64,000 nt of DNA from Narthecium ossifragum. Lineage: Eukaryota; Streptophyta; Magnoliopsida; Dioscoreales; Nartheciaceae. Below the pieces are notes generated by a model. That model saw only the letters and a program-made list of their open reading frames with translations, ran no database searches and was not told the origin of the DNA. Positions within the stretch are counted from its first letter, which is position 1, and the number at the start of each line of letters is the position of its first letter. Below, in pieces: positions 12,848-22,187 of the stretch. The translations under genes were made by a program, and so were the position numbers. The stretch spans positions 15,734,062-15,798,061 of the forward strand of contig OY986973.1 of assembly GCA_963920575.1 (NCBI GenBank), given 5' to 3'.

Positions 12848-14128
12848 TCAGGAACCTGAAGTACTTCCACCCATCTTCCATCTCCTCCATGCACTTTCAG
12901 TCCATTTGGCAAGCATAAACCAAACCAAGGTTAGCGCAAGAGCTGCAACCTTGCCTCCCACAAGCCCGAAAAGAACAATAATGCAAAAGCCTAAATACTG
13001 CAAGCTCCATGATCTATTATTGCCTACAGGTTCCACAGTCATTTCCATTGTATCTGTATCTGGCCATGATTTTTCGCTCCCACCTTTGCTGACACTGTCC
13101 GTATCTCCTCCCCTACATTGTGAACTGTCATAAAAGCTTTTGGAACTCGGAAGTTCTCCATTGCCATCCTTCTCATCTTCTTCTTTAGAGCCTTGCACAT
13201 CCTCTTCTCCCTCACGATATAGTAGACTAACACCTCTAGACCTCACCTCAAGCACCTTCCCATTCTTCCCGACTCTACCTCCACGATACTTCTTGGGAAT
13301 GAACTTCCTAAACAACTTCTTCACCTTATAATTACGTGAAGACCTTCGATCTCCTTCCGTTTGGTTATTCCCATCGCCAACAAGATCCCTCCTTTCCACT
13401 GCCAAATTTTCACTAAAAGCATCACAACAACTCGAATCGGCAACTGCAACCGTCCTTCCACCCAAATAATTCCTCTCTTCAACCAAACCCTCCTTGCCAG
13501 TTTCCAAACCGACCAAATCCACCCAACTCCTCTCAGATTGTATTGAATCCAGACCCCCAATCTCTCTAATAGGTGAAACCCTCTCCCGTCTTTCCGAAAC
13601 CAATTCCCCAATCCCCAAGTCCAGCCTCAACCTCCTCCTCGCGTCCGAGCATGGCTTCAAAAACCCAAAGACCCTCTCTCCGACGGCTTCAAGAACCACT
13701 AAGACAAACGCCCAGAAAGTGATCCCGGCCACGAGCCTCTTCCCGCCAATAACTAGAGCTATCAAAAGCACCAACTTTACCACAAAGAACCCAATCCAAG
13801 AGGTCTTATTACAACTCCGCGTATAAGTAGACACCAGAACCCCAGAGCTCTCGATCTCCGGGACCAGATGGGGCTCCTCGGCGACAGGCGGCGTGGGAGT
13901 AGCAACGGCGGCCGCGGCGACTGGGGTTGGGTTCGAAATAGGCGCCAGAGGGGGAGGCTTGCGCTTCTTCGAGGACTTCTTGAGGCGGTCGTGGTTCTTG
14001 ACGACGAGGTCGGCGAGGGAGGTCGGGAATCCTGTCTGTACGGGGAGCGAGCCGCTCCGCTTAGAACGGATGCGGGAGACCAGCCGGGCGATGCCAGTGA
14101 GCTTGGCCTTGGGCCACTGGCCAGGCAT
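12848..14128 (-). CDS. Conserved plant membrane protein, four hydrophobic segments
   Basis: A single-exon gene of 426 residues. I chose the ATG at 14128 (MPGQWPKAKLTGIARLVS). An in-frame ATG at 14323 would add 65 low-complexity residues that look like leader, and a plausible TATA box lies only about 80 bp above it. The N-terminus is basic and contains GFPTSLADLVVKNHDRLKK, then a Pro/Ala-rich linker. Two hydrophobic stretches lie at about residues 110-128 and 134-153, a long charged region with KVKKLFRKFIPKKYRGGR follows, and two more hydrophobic stretches lie near 375-391 and 394-407. The GFPTSL...DRLKK block recalls plant proteins annotated as ethylene-responsive nuclear protein (ERT2-like). 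That is from memory and does not establish a function. The frame is intact and GC-rich toward its 5' end. Confidence 0.85.
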   Translation of the reverse strand: MPGQWPKAKLTGIARLVSRIRSKRSGSLPVQTGFPTSLADLVVKNHDRLKKSSKKRKPPPLAPISNPTPVAAAAVATPTPPVAEEPHLVPEIESSGVLVSTYTRSCNKTSWIGFFVVKLVLLIALVIGGKRLVAGITFWAFVLVVLEAVGERVFGFLKPCSDARRRLRLDLGIGELVSERRERVSPIREIGGLDSIQSERSWVDLVGLETGKEGLVEERNYLGGRTVAVADSSCCDAFSENLAVERRDLVGDGNNQTEGDRRSSRNYKVKKLFRKFIPKKYRGGRVGKNGKVLEVRSRGVSLLYREGEEDVQGSKEEDEKDGNGELPSSKSFYDSSQCRGGDTDSVSKGGSEKSWPDTDTMEMTVEPVGNNRSWSLQYLGFCIIVLFGLVGGKVAALALTLVWFMLAKWTESAWRRWKMGGSTSGS

Positions 14129-14403
14129 CGGACCGGCCCGGCTCGACGCTAGGGTTGAGGGAGGAGGAGAACCGGAGGGATGGAGGGGCTGAAATATAAA
14201 TGTCGCGTTTCTCGAGGGGGCCTCGGATGGAATTTTGGGAAAATAGGGTGTCAGAAACAGAAAAAACCCGCATTCTCGGGGGCGGCGGGTGGCGTGGGGA
14301 GCCCGTAGCCGGAGATGATCCACGGAGATTTGTTAGTTTGTTAGTTTGTTTTCGGGGCACAACGAATGAACGGTGGGTGTGGGTTTTGATGGGGATTGAT
14401 TAG

Positions 14404-14412
14404 CTTTATAAA
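14404..14412 (-). promoter_or_regulatory. Possible TATA box of membrane-protein gene
   Basis: On the minus strand the sequence reads TTTTATAAAG, about 280 bp upstream of the chosen ATG. It is the only TATA-like element close upstream. Position and composition are the only support. Confidence 0.35.
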
Positions 14413-14652
14413 ATGCGGAATTGACATACTAAATAATCTTAAAATCTAAAAGCTAAGAAGGGAAAGATTGAAATATCTGAACCACTGGAGAATTTATAAA
14501 TAGTTCTGAACATAGCATGGAAAAGGAAAAGGAGGGCTGTCACGTGACAGTATTAGTGATAGTGGGTATAGTTCGGTGGTCAGAGAGAACTAGTGATTCG
14601 TGGGGCAAGGGTAGCATTATAGCAGCACGTTTGCTGCGTGTTACAAAATTTT

Positions 14653-14662
14653 AAAAAAAAAA
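14653..14662 (-). terminator. Pol III oligo-T terminator of tRNA-Asp
   Basis: A run of ten A on the plus strand (ten T on the transcribed minus strand) begins 14 bases past the tRNA 3' end. A T-run of four or more is the normal RNA polymerase III stop signal. Confidence 0.8.
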
Positions 14663-14676
14663 CTAAATTAAAATAA

Positions 14677-14748
14677 CGCCGTTGCCGGGGATCGAACCCG
14701 GGTCACCCGCGTGACAGGCGGGAATACTCACCACTATACTACAACGAC
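14677..14748 (-). tRNA. tRNA-Asp(GUC): tRNA-Asp (anticodon GUC)
   Basis: A 72-nt gene on the minus strand with no intron. The acceptor stem pairs GTCGTTG with CAACGGC. The D-arm contains AGTATAGTGG, the anticodon arm CCTGTCACG carries GUC (14713-14715 on the plus strand), and the T-arm contains GGTTCGATCC, the internal B box. CCA is not encoded, as usual for nuclear genes. All stems are intact and a T-run follows. Its 3' end (plus strand 14677-14691) is identical to the primer-binding sites of the retroelements at 46284 and 54374. Confidence 0.97.
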
Positions 14749-15468
14749 TTCGATATTAATAGGGGAGCCATATGAGTATCTAACCCAAACGTGGGTATGA
14801 GCATGCATCCTCTACCTCTGCCCGCTAGTTTGAAGAAGATTATTACTATTGGACGGACCGAATCTGATCAGAGCCTAGTGCCTCACCAAACTGCCCCAAA
14901 AGGGCCCGAGTACGAGTATCCAGGCCTGACCATAACTGGACCGGCCCACGGTAGTACTTGGACTGACCAGAAAATCTGGCCCCGGCCGGCCCGATGAGCA
15001 CCCCTGCCTCCGGCGCCATAATGCTTTGATCTCAGCCGTCTCTCAGGCGTCAACACACATTCTGACGGCTGAGATTTTGTACCGTCGGGCGTCGGACCTG
15101 CAATAGAAAATCTAATGCAGCACCCTAGCCAGCATCCATTCAATGCTAGTCTACTCATAACAACCACGATGACTCAGAAGCAGCGAAAAAAAAAAAGAAA
15201 ACATCAAAGTTTTTATACAAGAAGGGGAATCAGCTCACCCCAAGTTTTCACAACCAGTTTAGTAAGGTCATTGCCATAGCACGAGCCCCATAAGGCCTCA
15301 GAAAAGCCATGCTCCACCATTACAAATGCCAAATACAATCATATATCAAAGTAATAAGGTTCTCCCACATCATACCAACACCAAACCTTCTCGCTGAAGT
15401 CAAAAAATAAAAATAAAAATAAAAATAAAAATAAAATGCTCCAGTCAGATTTTTAGGGATGAAGAAAC
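14749..15468. other. Intergenic spacer, tRNA to tubulin
   Basis: No gene seen. It contains a 12-bp perfect inverted repeat (ATCTCAGCCGTC at 15029-15040 and its complement at 15064-15075) with a 23-base loop. The tubulin 3' UTR occupies the right part. An AAATA-type repeat lies at 15403-15438. Confidence 0.6.
15403..15438. repeat. (AAATA)n microsatellite in tubulin 3' UTR
   Basis: About six copies of AAAAT occur in a row, starting some 30 bp past the tubulin stop codon on the transcribed strand. Confidence 0.9.
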
Positions 15469-18044
15469 TCATGCAGCCACCTCCTCCTCTTCCCCCTCCT
15501 CCTCGTACTCTTCATCCGCTGTAGCATCCTGGTACTGCTGGTACTCGGCCACCAAATCATTCATGTTACTCTCAGCCTCTGTGAATTCCATTTCGTCCAT
15601 ACCCTCACCGGTGTACCAATGCAAGAAAGCCTTCCTCCTGAACATAGCGGTGAACTGCTCACTGACCCTGCGGAACATCTCCTGAATAGAGGTCGAGTTA
15701 CCCATGAAGGTAGCTGCCATCTTCAGCCCCCTGGGAGGGATGTCGCACACACTGGATTTGACATTGTTGGGAATCCACTCGACAAAGTAGGAAGAGTTCT
15801 TGTTCTGAACATTGATCATCTGCTCATCCACCTCCTTGGTGCTCATCTTTCCACGGAACATGGCTGAGGCAGTGAGGTAGCGGCCATGACGAGGGTCTGC
15901 AGCACACATCATGTTCTTTGCATCCCACATCTGCTGGGTCAGTTCGGGCACGGTTAGGGCCCGATACTGCTGAGAGCCCCTTGAAGTCAGGGGTGCAAAT
16001 CCAACCATAAAGAAGTGGAGACGAGGGAAGGGAATCAGATTGACAGCAAGCTTCCGAAGATCAGAGTTGAGTTGGCCAGGGAACCGCAAGCAGCAAGTGG
16101 CACCACTCATAGTTGCGGAGATGAGGTGATTAAGATCACCAACTGAAGCAAGAAAATAAAAGAATTTCATAAACACATAATGATCTGCCTGAATATCCAG
16201 AAGAGTTATATTAACAGAATAAACCGCTAGCCGTATTCCAATTTCACAAGGGATAGTATAGCAGTGAACTCAGACCCACATGAAGCTTAAGATACACTAG
16301 CTCCAAAATGACTAGCGTATGTTAGGAGCAGAAACTAAAGGGGCAAGCAGCTGAGATTGGTACCGAAGAATTTGGAAACAAAGCTAAAATCTACACAAAA
16401 TAACTGAAAATCAACAGGCATGACAGAAAAAGGCACCTTTAAATGAAATTTATGCCTTACAATAAAAGTAGATAACAGAAACACTATGAAAAACCCAGTC
16501 ATCTAAGTGCATTATCTTGACAACTAGTCAATAAACACAACTTTCGTAAAATAAAACGAGGCTATATAAACCAATTAAGGTAAAAACACGTGATCTCCTT
16601 ACAAGTAGGGGTGGAAAGCTTTAGAGTACGGAAGCATATATCATAGAGAGCTTCATTGTCAAGGACCATGCATTCATCAGCATTCTCAACAAGCTGATGA
16701 ACAGAAAGTGTGGCATTGTATGGCTCCACAACAGTGTCAGAGACCTTAGGCGATGGGAAAACAGAGAATGTCAACATCATCCGATCAGGGTACTCCTCTC
16801 TGATCTTAGATATGAGAAGGGTGCCCATGCCAGACCCAGTGCCTCCTCCCAAAGAGTGACACACTTGGAATCCTGTAAAAGACAAGGAAGAACATAAGCA
16901 TGCACTTATCATTTTAAAAAACTACCATACATGAGCACCATTGTAACCTTCTTCCGACAAAGAGCCTATAATTCTGTTCTTTGTCCACGAATAATATGAA
17001 AACAGGAAAAGATGAAATAGTGCGAGATTTTCATAAAGCACTAATGTTCAACCAAAAAAAAAAAATCATTTTTCATCCAGAACAAAGCAGAAAAGTGAAA
17101 AAGAAGGAACTAGCCCCAAGTATTACTGACTACACCTATTGATTATATTATATTCACTGTAAAGCAAACAAACAGTACTTATCTTGCAGGAATTATGCTC
17201 GAAACATGGAGGGGAAAAAGTGGTACCACGCACAATTCTTTGTCAAAACTCAGTCCACGAACTAATGAGAATGCCAAACGAATTAACCTCTGCAGCAATG
17301 GACGATCGCAGAAAACGTTTTTATCGAGAAAAACCAATTGTTAAAAGGACAACAGAAAGAAACCACGTATAAATAAGAAACCAGATATTATAGAATTCTA
17401 TAAAGGATAACTCACGTATGGAAGCAGTTGAAGCCCAGTAAATGTATAAAAAAAAGAACGCCGACAACAAGCATTAACCCCTCATTTGACCAAAAATTAC
17501 CAAGAAGACTGTAAGATATACTCAATTCTCAAACATTTACAGATCTGATAGTCTAAACTCAAAAGCATTTCTAGATCCAACTCCAATTTCCCGTCTAAAC
17601 GTAGAGAAAAAGCAAAACTAAAAGTAGAATCCACATGAATGAGAACACACCCTGGAGGCAGTCACAGTTCTCGACCTCCTTGCGCACGACATCAAGAACG
17701 GAGTCGATGAGCTCGGCCCCCTCGGTGTAGTGACCCTTGGCCCAGTTGTTCCCGGCACCGGACTGGCCGAAAACGAAGTTATCGGGCCTGAAGATCTGGC
17801 CGAACGGACCGGACCTAACGGAGTCCATGGTCCCCGGCTCGAGATCCATGAGCACCGCCCTGGGGACGTACCTTCCCCCGCTCGCCTCGTTGTAGTACAC
17901 ATTAATCCGCTCGAGCTGGAGCTCCGAGTCGCCGCTGTAACTCCCCGTATGGTCAATCCCGTGCTCGTCGCAGATCACCTCCCAGAACTTGGCTCCGATC
18001 TGGTTCCCGCACTGGCCGCCCTGGATGTGCAGGATCTCCCTCAT
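15469..18044 (-). CDS. TUB: Beta-tubulin, three exons
   Basis: Exons on the minus strand are 18044-17651 (394 bp), 16872-16603 (270 bp) and 16142-15469 (674 bp), totalling 1338 bp and 445 residues. Introns are 778 and 460 bp with GT-AG ends (GTGTGT...ACAG and GTAAGG...TCAG). The positions, after residue 131 and inside the codon of LSTPTF, are those usual in plant beta-tubulins. The protein starts MREI, the tetrapeptide through which tubulin mRNA is autoregulated in animals. It carries the GTP-binding signature GGGTGSG near residue 140 and ends in an acidic tail ([14 protein letters not shown]). It polymerises with alpha-tubulin into microtubules. The frame is uninterrupted. Exon 1 is strongly GC-rich and the later exons are less so. 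This is an intact gene, though the isotype cannot be named. Confidence 0.97.
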
Positions 18045-19397
18045 CTTTACGGATCTCTAGGTTTCCGGCGAGGAGGTGGTCGTTAGGGCTCCGGCGAGGG
18101 GTGGTGGTGGTGGGGAGAAGCTGGGTGGTTTAAAATGGGAGACCAAATGTGGGGATGTGGTCACCGGAAACTGCGGTGATCCCACGTATTGGATTCAGGG
18201 GGAGGTTCGGTTTTAATTTTTTATCGAATGAGTCGGGGGAGCCGGTGGTTCCAAGGGTCGTGGGTTACCGGGCGGTGAGAGAGAGACGAAAATAGTGCTT
18301 CGCTGGATTCTATGGCGGATGCCGTCGTGGAAGCATGTGATCGTTTGATGTGTCCCGTTGGATTCATAATTAGTGGGTCCTACTGGGTCTTTGTTTTTGT
18401 TTTTTTTAACCGTGGAATTGGTTGCTAATATTCCAACAAACGTACTATGTAAGATTCTCTAATATTCGGACAAACATATTCTGTAATATTAAACAAGCGA
18501 TGTCCGTAAATAAAAAAAATATTCTAAATATCGTATTTTATATTGAAGAATTTAAAAAACATATTTTTCTCAGTAATCTCACTACTAATTTCATATTTGT
18601 CTATCCATGTATTGTCATTGACAAGCAGCAGCCCACTAAGAGGATATTTTAGTAAAATATGTTAATACGGTCAGGAATATTCTAGGTATATTTGGCTTAA
18701 CCTAACCATTGATAATTAGGACAATTCAAGGATAAAATGTGATATTTTTATCCTAATATTGTAACTTAAAAATCATGATTTATGTGAAGATGTGAACCGG
18801 CAAGCAATCAAAAGAATAAAAGACAAAAGCAATCCTGAAAAAAAAACAGGTCAGGAAATTTGGAAGCTATTTTTTTTTTGAAGAGTTGTTTATTTTGCTT
18901 GACATCTAGTCCTCCAGTCCTCCTTCAGCTCAAATGTCCCTTTCTTTCCAATTTTTCACAGTTGAGGAATAAAAAGAAGAAAAGAAAAAAAGATCACATG
19001 CATCATTCCATAACATGTGGATAACTTGTGTTGTGTCTAAAAATGCAAGTCATGGCATAATGTCCTACCACTACCTTTATCATCTTTTTGGCACCGAGTC
19101 GACTAATGACCCTTGCACCATCTTTTTGATAGATTGGATAAGAAATATACTTAGACTTTACTCTAAGCTACCTACTAGAGTTCCTGCCTCACCTTACATC
19201 TATTATATATATTTACTAGTAATTCCCCCTGCCAGGGTAACTATCCTCTCTCTTCACCTTCCCTAATAACTTCCCACTAACCCCCTCCACGTAGGCTCCA
19301 TATAGGATAACCCTCTCCATATAGGCTCCACATAGGACAACGAAAGGTTAATTTATAATCATTTCTCTATAGAAGGATGATTAGCGGGATGCCCGTG
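18045..19397. other. Tubulin 5' flank and AT-rich intergenic DNA
   Basis: The first 90 bases hold the likely 5' UTR (CCACCACCACC-rich on the minus strand) with a weak TATA-like TTTTAAA near 18130. From 18400 to 19397 the sequence is AT-rich with no gene. Imperfect repeats of CTCCATATAGGCTCCA-like sequence occur near 19290-19340. Confidence 0.5.
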
Positions 19398-19405
19398 CCC
19401 CTAGC

Positions 19406-20615
19406 TAGGGGTGAGCATTCGGTTCTCGTTCGATTCTCGGTCCTGAACCGAAGAACTGAATTTTCTTCGATCCAGTTTTTAGAGAACCGAATTGAACCGA
19501 ACCGAACCGAAATTTTTTGTTCCAAATTATTTAAAACCAAACCGAACCGAACCGAACATTTCGGTTCAGAACCGAACAACAATGGTCGAGAAGAGAGCTC
19601 CACGTACGATCGAGCCATCTTTCCACCTTTTTTCTGATTTCTTTGGGAATCTCTCGAGAGTTCTAAAGTTGGTAGTCAGTAGTCACAAAAAAGGTATTAG
19701 TTTTTAGAATCTTGTCGGAATTCGACTTCTTTTCTATTACTTAATTCCATTTGTTGGATGGATTACATGCAAAGAAAGCAAAGGTAATTAATCTAAACGA
19801 CAACAGTACAAGACCGATCGATCGGCTTCTTGATGATGATGATGATGACGACTTTGTTAGTAGTTGGTTTTGAAGGGCTTGTAAGTCTTGAGGTCAGTGA
19901 CGACACCGGCGATGGAGCGCGGTGGCGAGGGAGATGATGAGGCATGCGACGCTGAGCATCTAGAGGCAGACCCACCTGGTGCTCCACCTGGGCACCTTCT
20001 TCTGGACAATGTACATCTCTACGGGGAAGTATACGGTCATGGGCTAGAAGCCCAGCGCACCGAGGAATCCGTCGTGAGGACGACGAAGGAGGAGCGCCAT
20101 ACGAGGCGGAAGAGGTTGAGGTTGACAGAGCGCGATGGGGTGATGAGCACGCGGATCGACGGTGACGAGGGCGGGCCGCATGCGGATGGCGAACAGCCGG
20201 CGACGAGGTCGAGGAAGAGATCAAGAGAGGGAGAGCCAAGAGTGAGGCGGCGGCGTTTAGGCGTAGGGGTTAGGGGCATAGGGCATCGTGAGATTTGGGA
20301 CTTGGGAGTTGGGAGGACTGACCCACTATGGAGACTGAATTGACCGGGATAGTTAGACCGGCTGACTAGATTAGATCATAAATCAATAGATGTACAAAAA
20401 GTTTTGTTATTTGGTTCTGACCCGAATCGAACCGAATTATTTTAAAAGAATCGAACCCAAATCGAAACCCGAAATTTTCATACATGCCAAAACCGAACCG
20501 AACCAAACCGAAAAACCGAAAAACCGAAAAATCGAAAAACCGAAAAAACCAAACCGAATGGACCGAACTAATTCGGTTCGGATCTTCGGGTTCGGTTCGG
20601 TTCTGCTCACCCCTA
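19406..20615. mobile_element. hAT-type non-autonomous element, 1210 bp
   Basis: The terminal inverted repeat is TAGGGGTGAGC (19406) against GCTCACCCCTA (ending 20615). It is flanked on both sides by the same 8-bp sequence CCCCTAGC (19398-19405 and 20616-20623), the target-duplication length of the hAT superfamily. Inside both ends are many copies of GAACCGAACC/GGTTCGGTTC on both strands. The centre holds a broken amino-acid permease fragment. No transposase frame is present, so mobilisation would need an enzyme from elsewhere. Confidence 0.9.
19857..20160 (-). pseudogene. AAP: Amino-acid permease 3' fragment captured by hAT element
   Basis: On the minus strand the fragment reads VNLNLFRLVWRSSFVVLTT, then GFLGALGF, stop, PMTVYFPVEMYIVQKK, VPRWSTRWVCL, stop, MLSVACLIISLATA, and in a shifted frame DLKTYKPFKTNY, followed by a normal stop (19857-19859). 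This is the C-terminal end of plant AAP-type H+/amino-acid symporters (AAAP family). About 13 residues between LTT and GFLGALG are missing, two codons have become TAG, and the frame shifts before the last block. Only the last quarter of a permease is present, so it encodes no transporter. High GC against the surrounding AT-rich DNA marks it as host-derived cargo. The 5' border (about 20160-20240) is uncertain. Confidence 0.8.
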
Positions 20616-20623
20616 CCCCTAGC

Positions 20624-20860
20624 ACGGATTTTAGTCTATGAAATCAGTTTTTTTTATTTAAATTAATGCTTACTGTTAGCGCATTTCAAGCTCGAGAATT
20701 TCAAAATCACAAATTTCTTTCTCAAACACTTAATAGGCCTCCTACAAATGAATCACTATTTATGAAAAACAATAAAATATGTTTAGTATAAAGTACAAAT
20801 TGAAAACAATATCAAATCATTTACAAAATGGTAAGAATAGTCCCTTCCAATTTGATATTA
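20624..20860. other. AT-rich spacer between hAT and MULE
   Basis: No gene or repeat recognised. Confidence 0.5.
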
Positions 20861-20870
20861 TAGTTACCAA

Positions 20871-21850
20871 GAATTTTTTGCTAAATTGGACCCCCAGTGT
20901 CCAGATTTGGCACATTCAGACCCCCCGGTGTTTCTTTGCAACAGAGGACCCCAAAGCTTTGAAATCCCGTTTTTACCCCTCCCCTCCCATGCCATAGATC
21001 GCCATTCCATACATGTATTCTATGCATCCCGTATCCCTTTCTCCTCATCATTACCGCATTTAATGCATGCTTTGCTTAAAAAAAAGAAAACCCTCCCGTC
21101 GCATTAAATGCGATGGGATGTGTCTTCTTCCCCAACCGTCTTCCTCCCTCCCGCCGGGCATGGCTCCTCCGATCATCTTTCCTTCTTCCTCTCTCTCCAC
21201 TACCTCCTCTTCTCTTCTCCCTCTCCACTCTTCTCAATTATTCATTCATATCCCCTCCCTTTCCTCCGGCCATCTTCTCCTCTCCCTCTCTCTCCACTAC
21301 CTCCTCTTCTCTTCTCCCTCTCCACTCTTCTCCATTATCCATTCATATCCCCTCCCTTTCCACTGCCTCCACTTGTCTACCTTAGCCAAAATAGTTCACC
21401 GGAGAGAGCTCTCCACACATGCAAGGCGATGAGAACCATGTCCAAGCGGAGACGAAGAATTAGCACAACTGGTGGAAGAGATGACGATTAAAGGACTCCC
21501 ACCGGGGGCCGAGGGGGAAAGTTATAAAAGCGCGGCTATAATAATAAGATGCGTGTGTATAAAATTTTACATACGTGTCTAAACTTGTTTTCACGCGTAT
21601 AAATAGGATACGCATGTGTACAAAATTTATGAACGTGTACGAGGTCTACATGATTTCACGTGTATTAGTAGCTCACACACGTGTCCTTGCACGCGTAGAA
21701 ACCTGAATAGACACGCATATAAATGACCATGCATGTGTACAAAAACATCATTACACACATTTGACGTGGCGCATTTCTACTGGGTAGGGCAAAGACTCCC
21801 GCCGCACACGTGTCGGTTAACGAATTACTTAAATAAAAAAAAATCTCCCG
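20871..21850 (+). repeat. MULE left terminal inverted repeat
   Basis: It is the inverted counterpart of 30168-31063 from the terminus through CCCCCAGTGTCCAGATTTGG, the CTCTCC-rich block and the ACACGTGT-rich block, to AAATAAAAAAAA near 21840. It is longer than the right copy mainly because a 97-bp segment is duplicated in tandem here (matching starts at 21191 and 21288). Confidence 0.85.
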
Positions 21851-22187
21851 CCGCATTTATTGCGACGGGACGCGACGGTCCAGGTGGCCGTTTATGATAG
21901 ATTGGCCGTCGCGTCTCATGCTGTGTAATGCGACGGTTTGATGTCGCGTCTCGAAACGGCGCGTTGCGCGCCAAATCCCTTTTCGTACGGGTATTTTAGC
22001 AAAAACCCGTCGTTCAATGTTCTTCTTCTCTTTCACCTAGAAAACAGCCGCCAATTGATTTTCTTCTTCTTTTCCTTTCCCTTGCGATTCTTTGTTCTTA
22101 TCTGTGCTATTCTCCTTCTCTTTTTTCTTTGACTCTGCTCTTCTTCGCCTCTCTTTTCGTGCTCCCACCGTCTGAAATAGTGAGAGA

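Noticed and set aside
13494..14192. Plus-strand open frames opposite the membrane-protein gene
   Set aside because: They are antisense shadows of a GC-rich coding exon, without any recognisable domain.
14129..14323. 65-residue N-terminal extension of the membrane protein
   Set aside because: The extension is low-complexity and lies just downstream of the only TATA-like site. The internal Met begins the conserved-looking block. It is kept only as an alternative start.
18422..18652. 76-codon plus-strand frame upstream of tubulin
   Set aside because: AT-rich random frame, with Lys/Asn/Phe/Ile composition and no recognisable similarity.
21067..21491. Ser/Pro-rich open frames in the MULE left end
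   Set aside because: They lie in the terminal inverted repeat. Openness comes from CTCTCC repeats and is mirrored on the right end.
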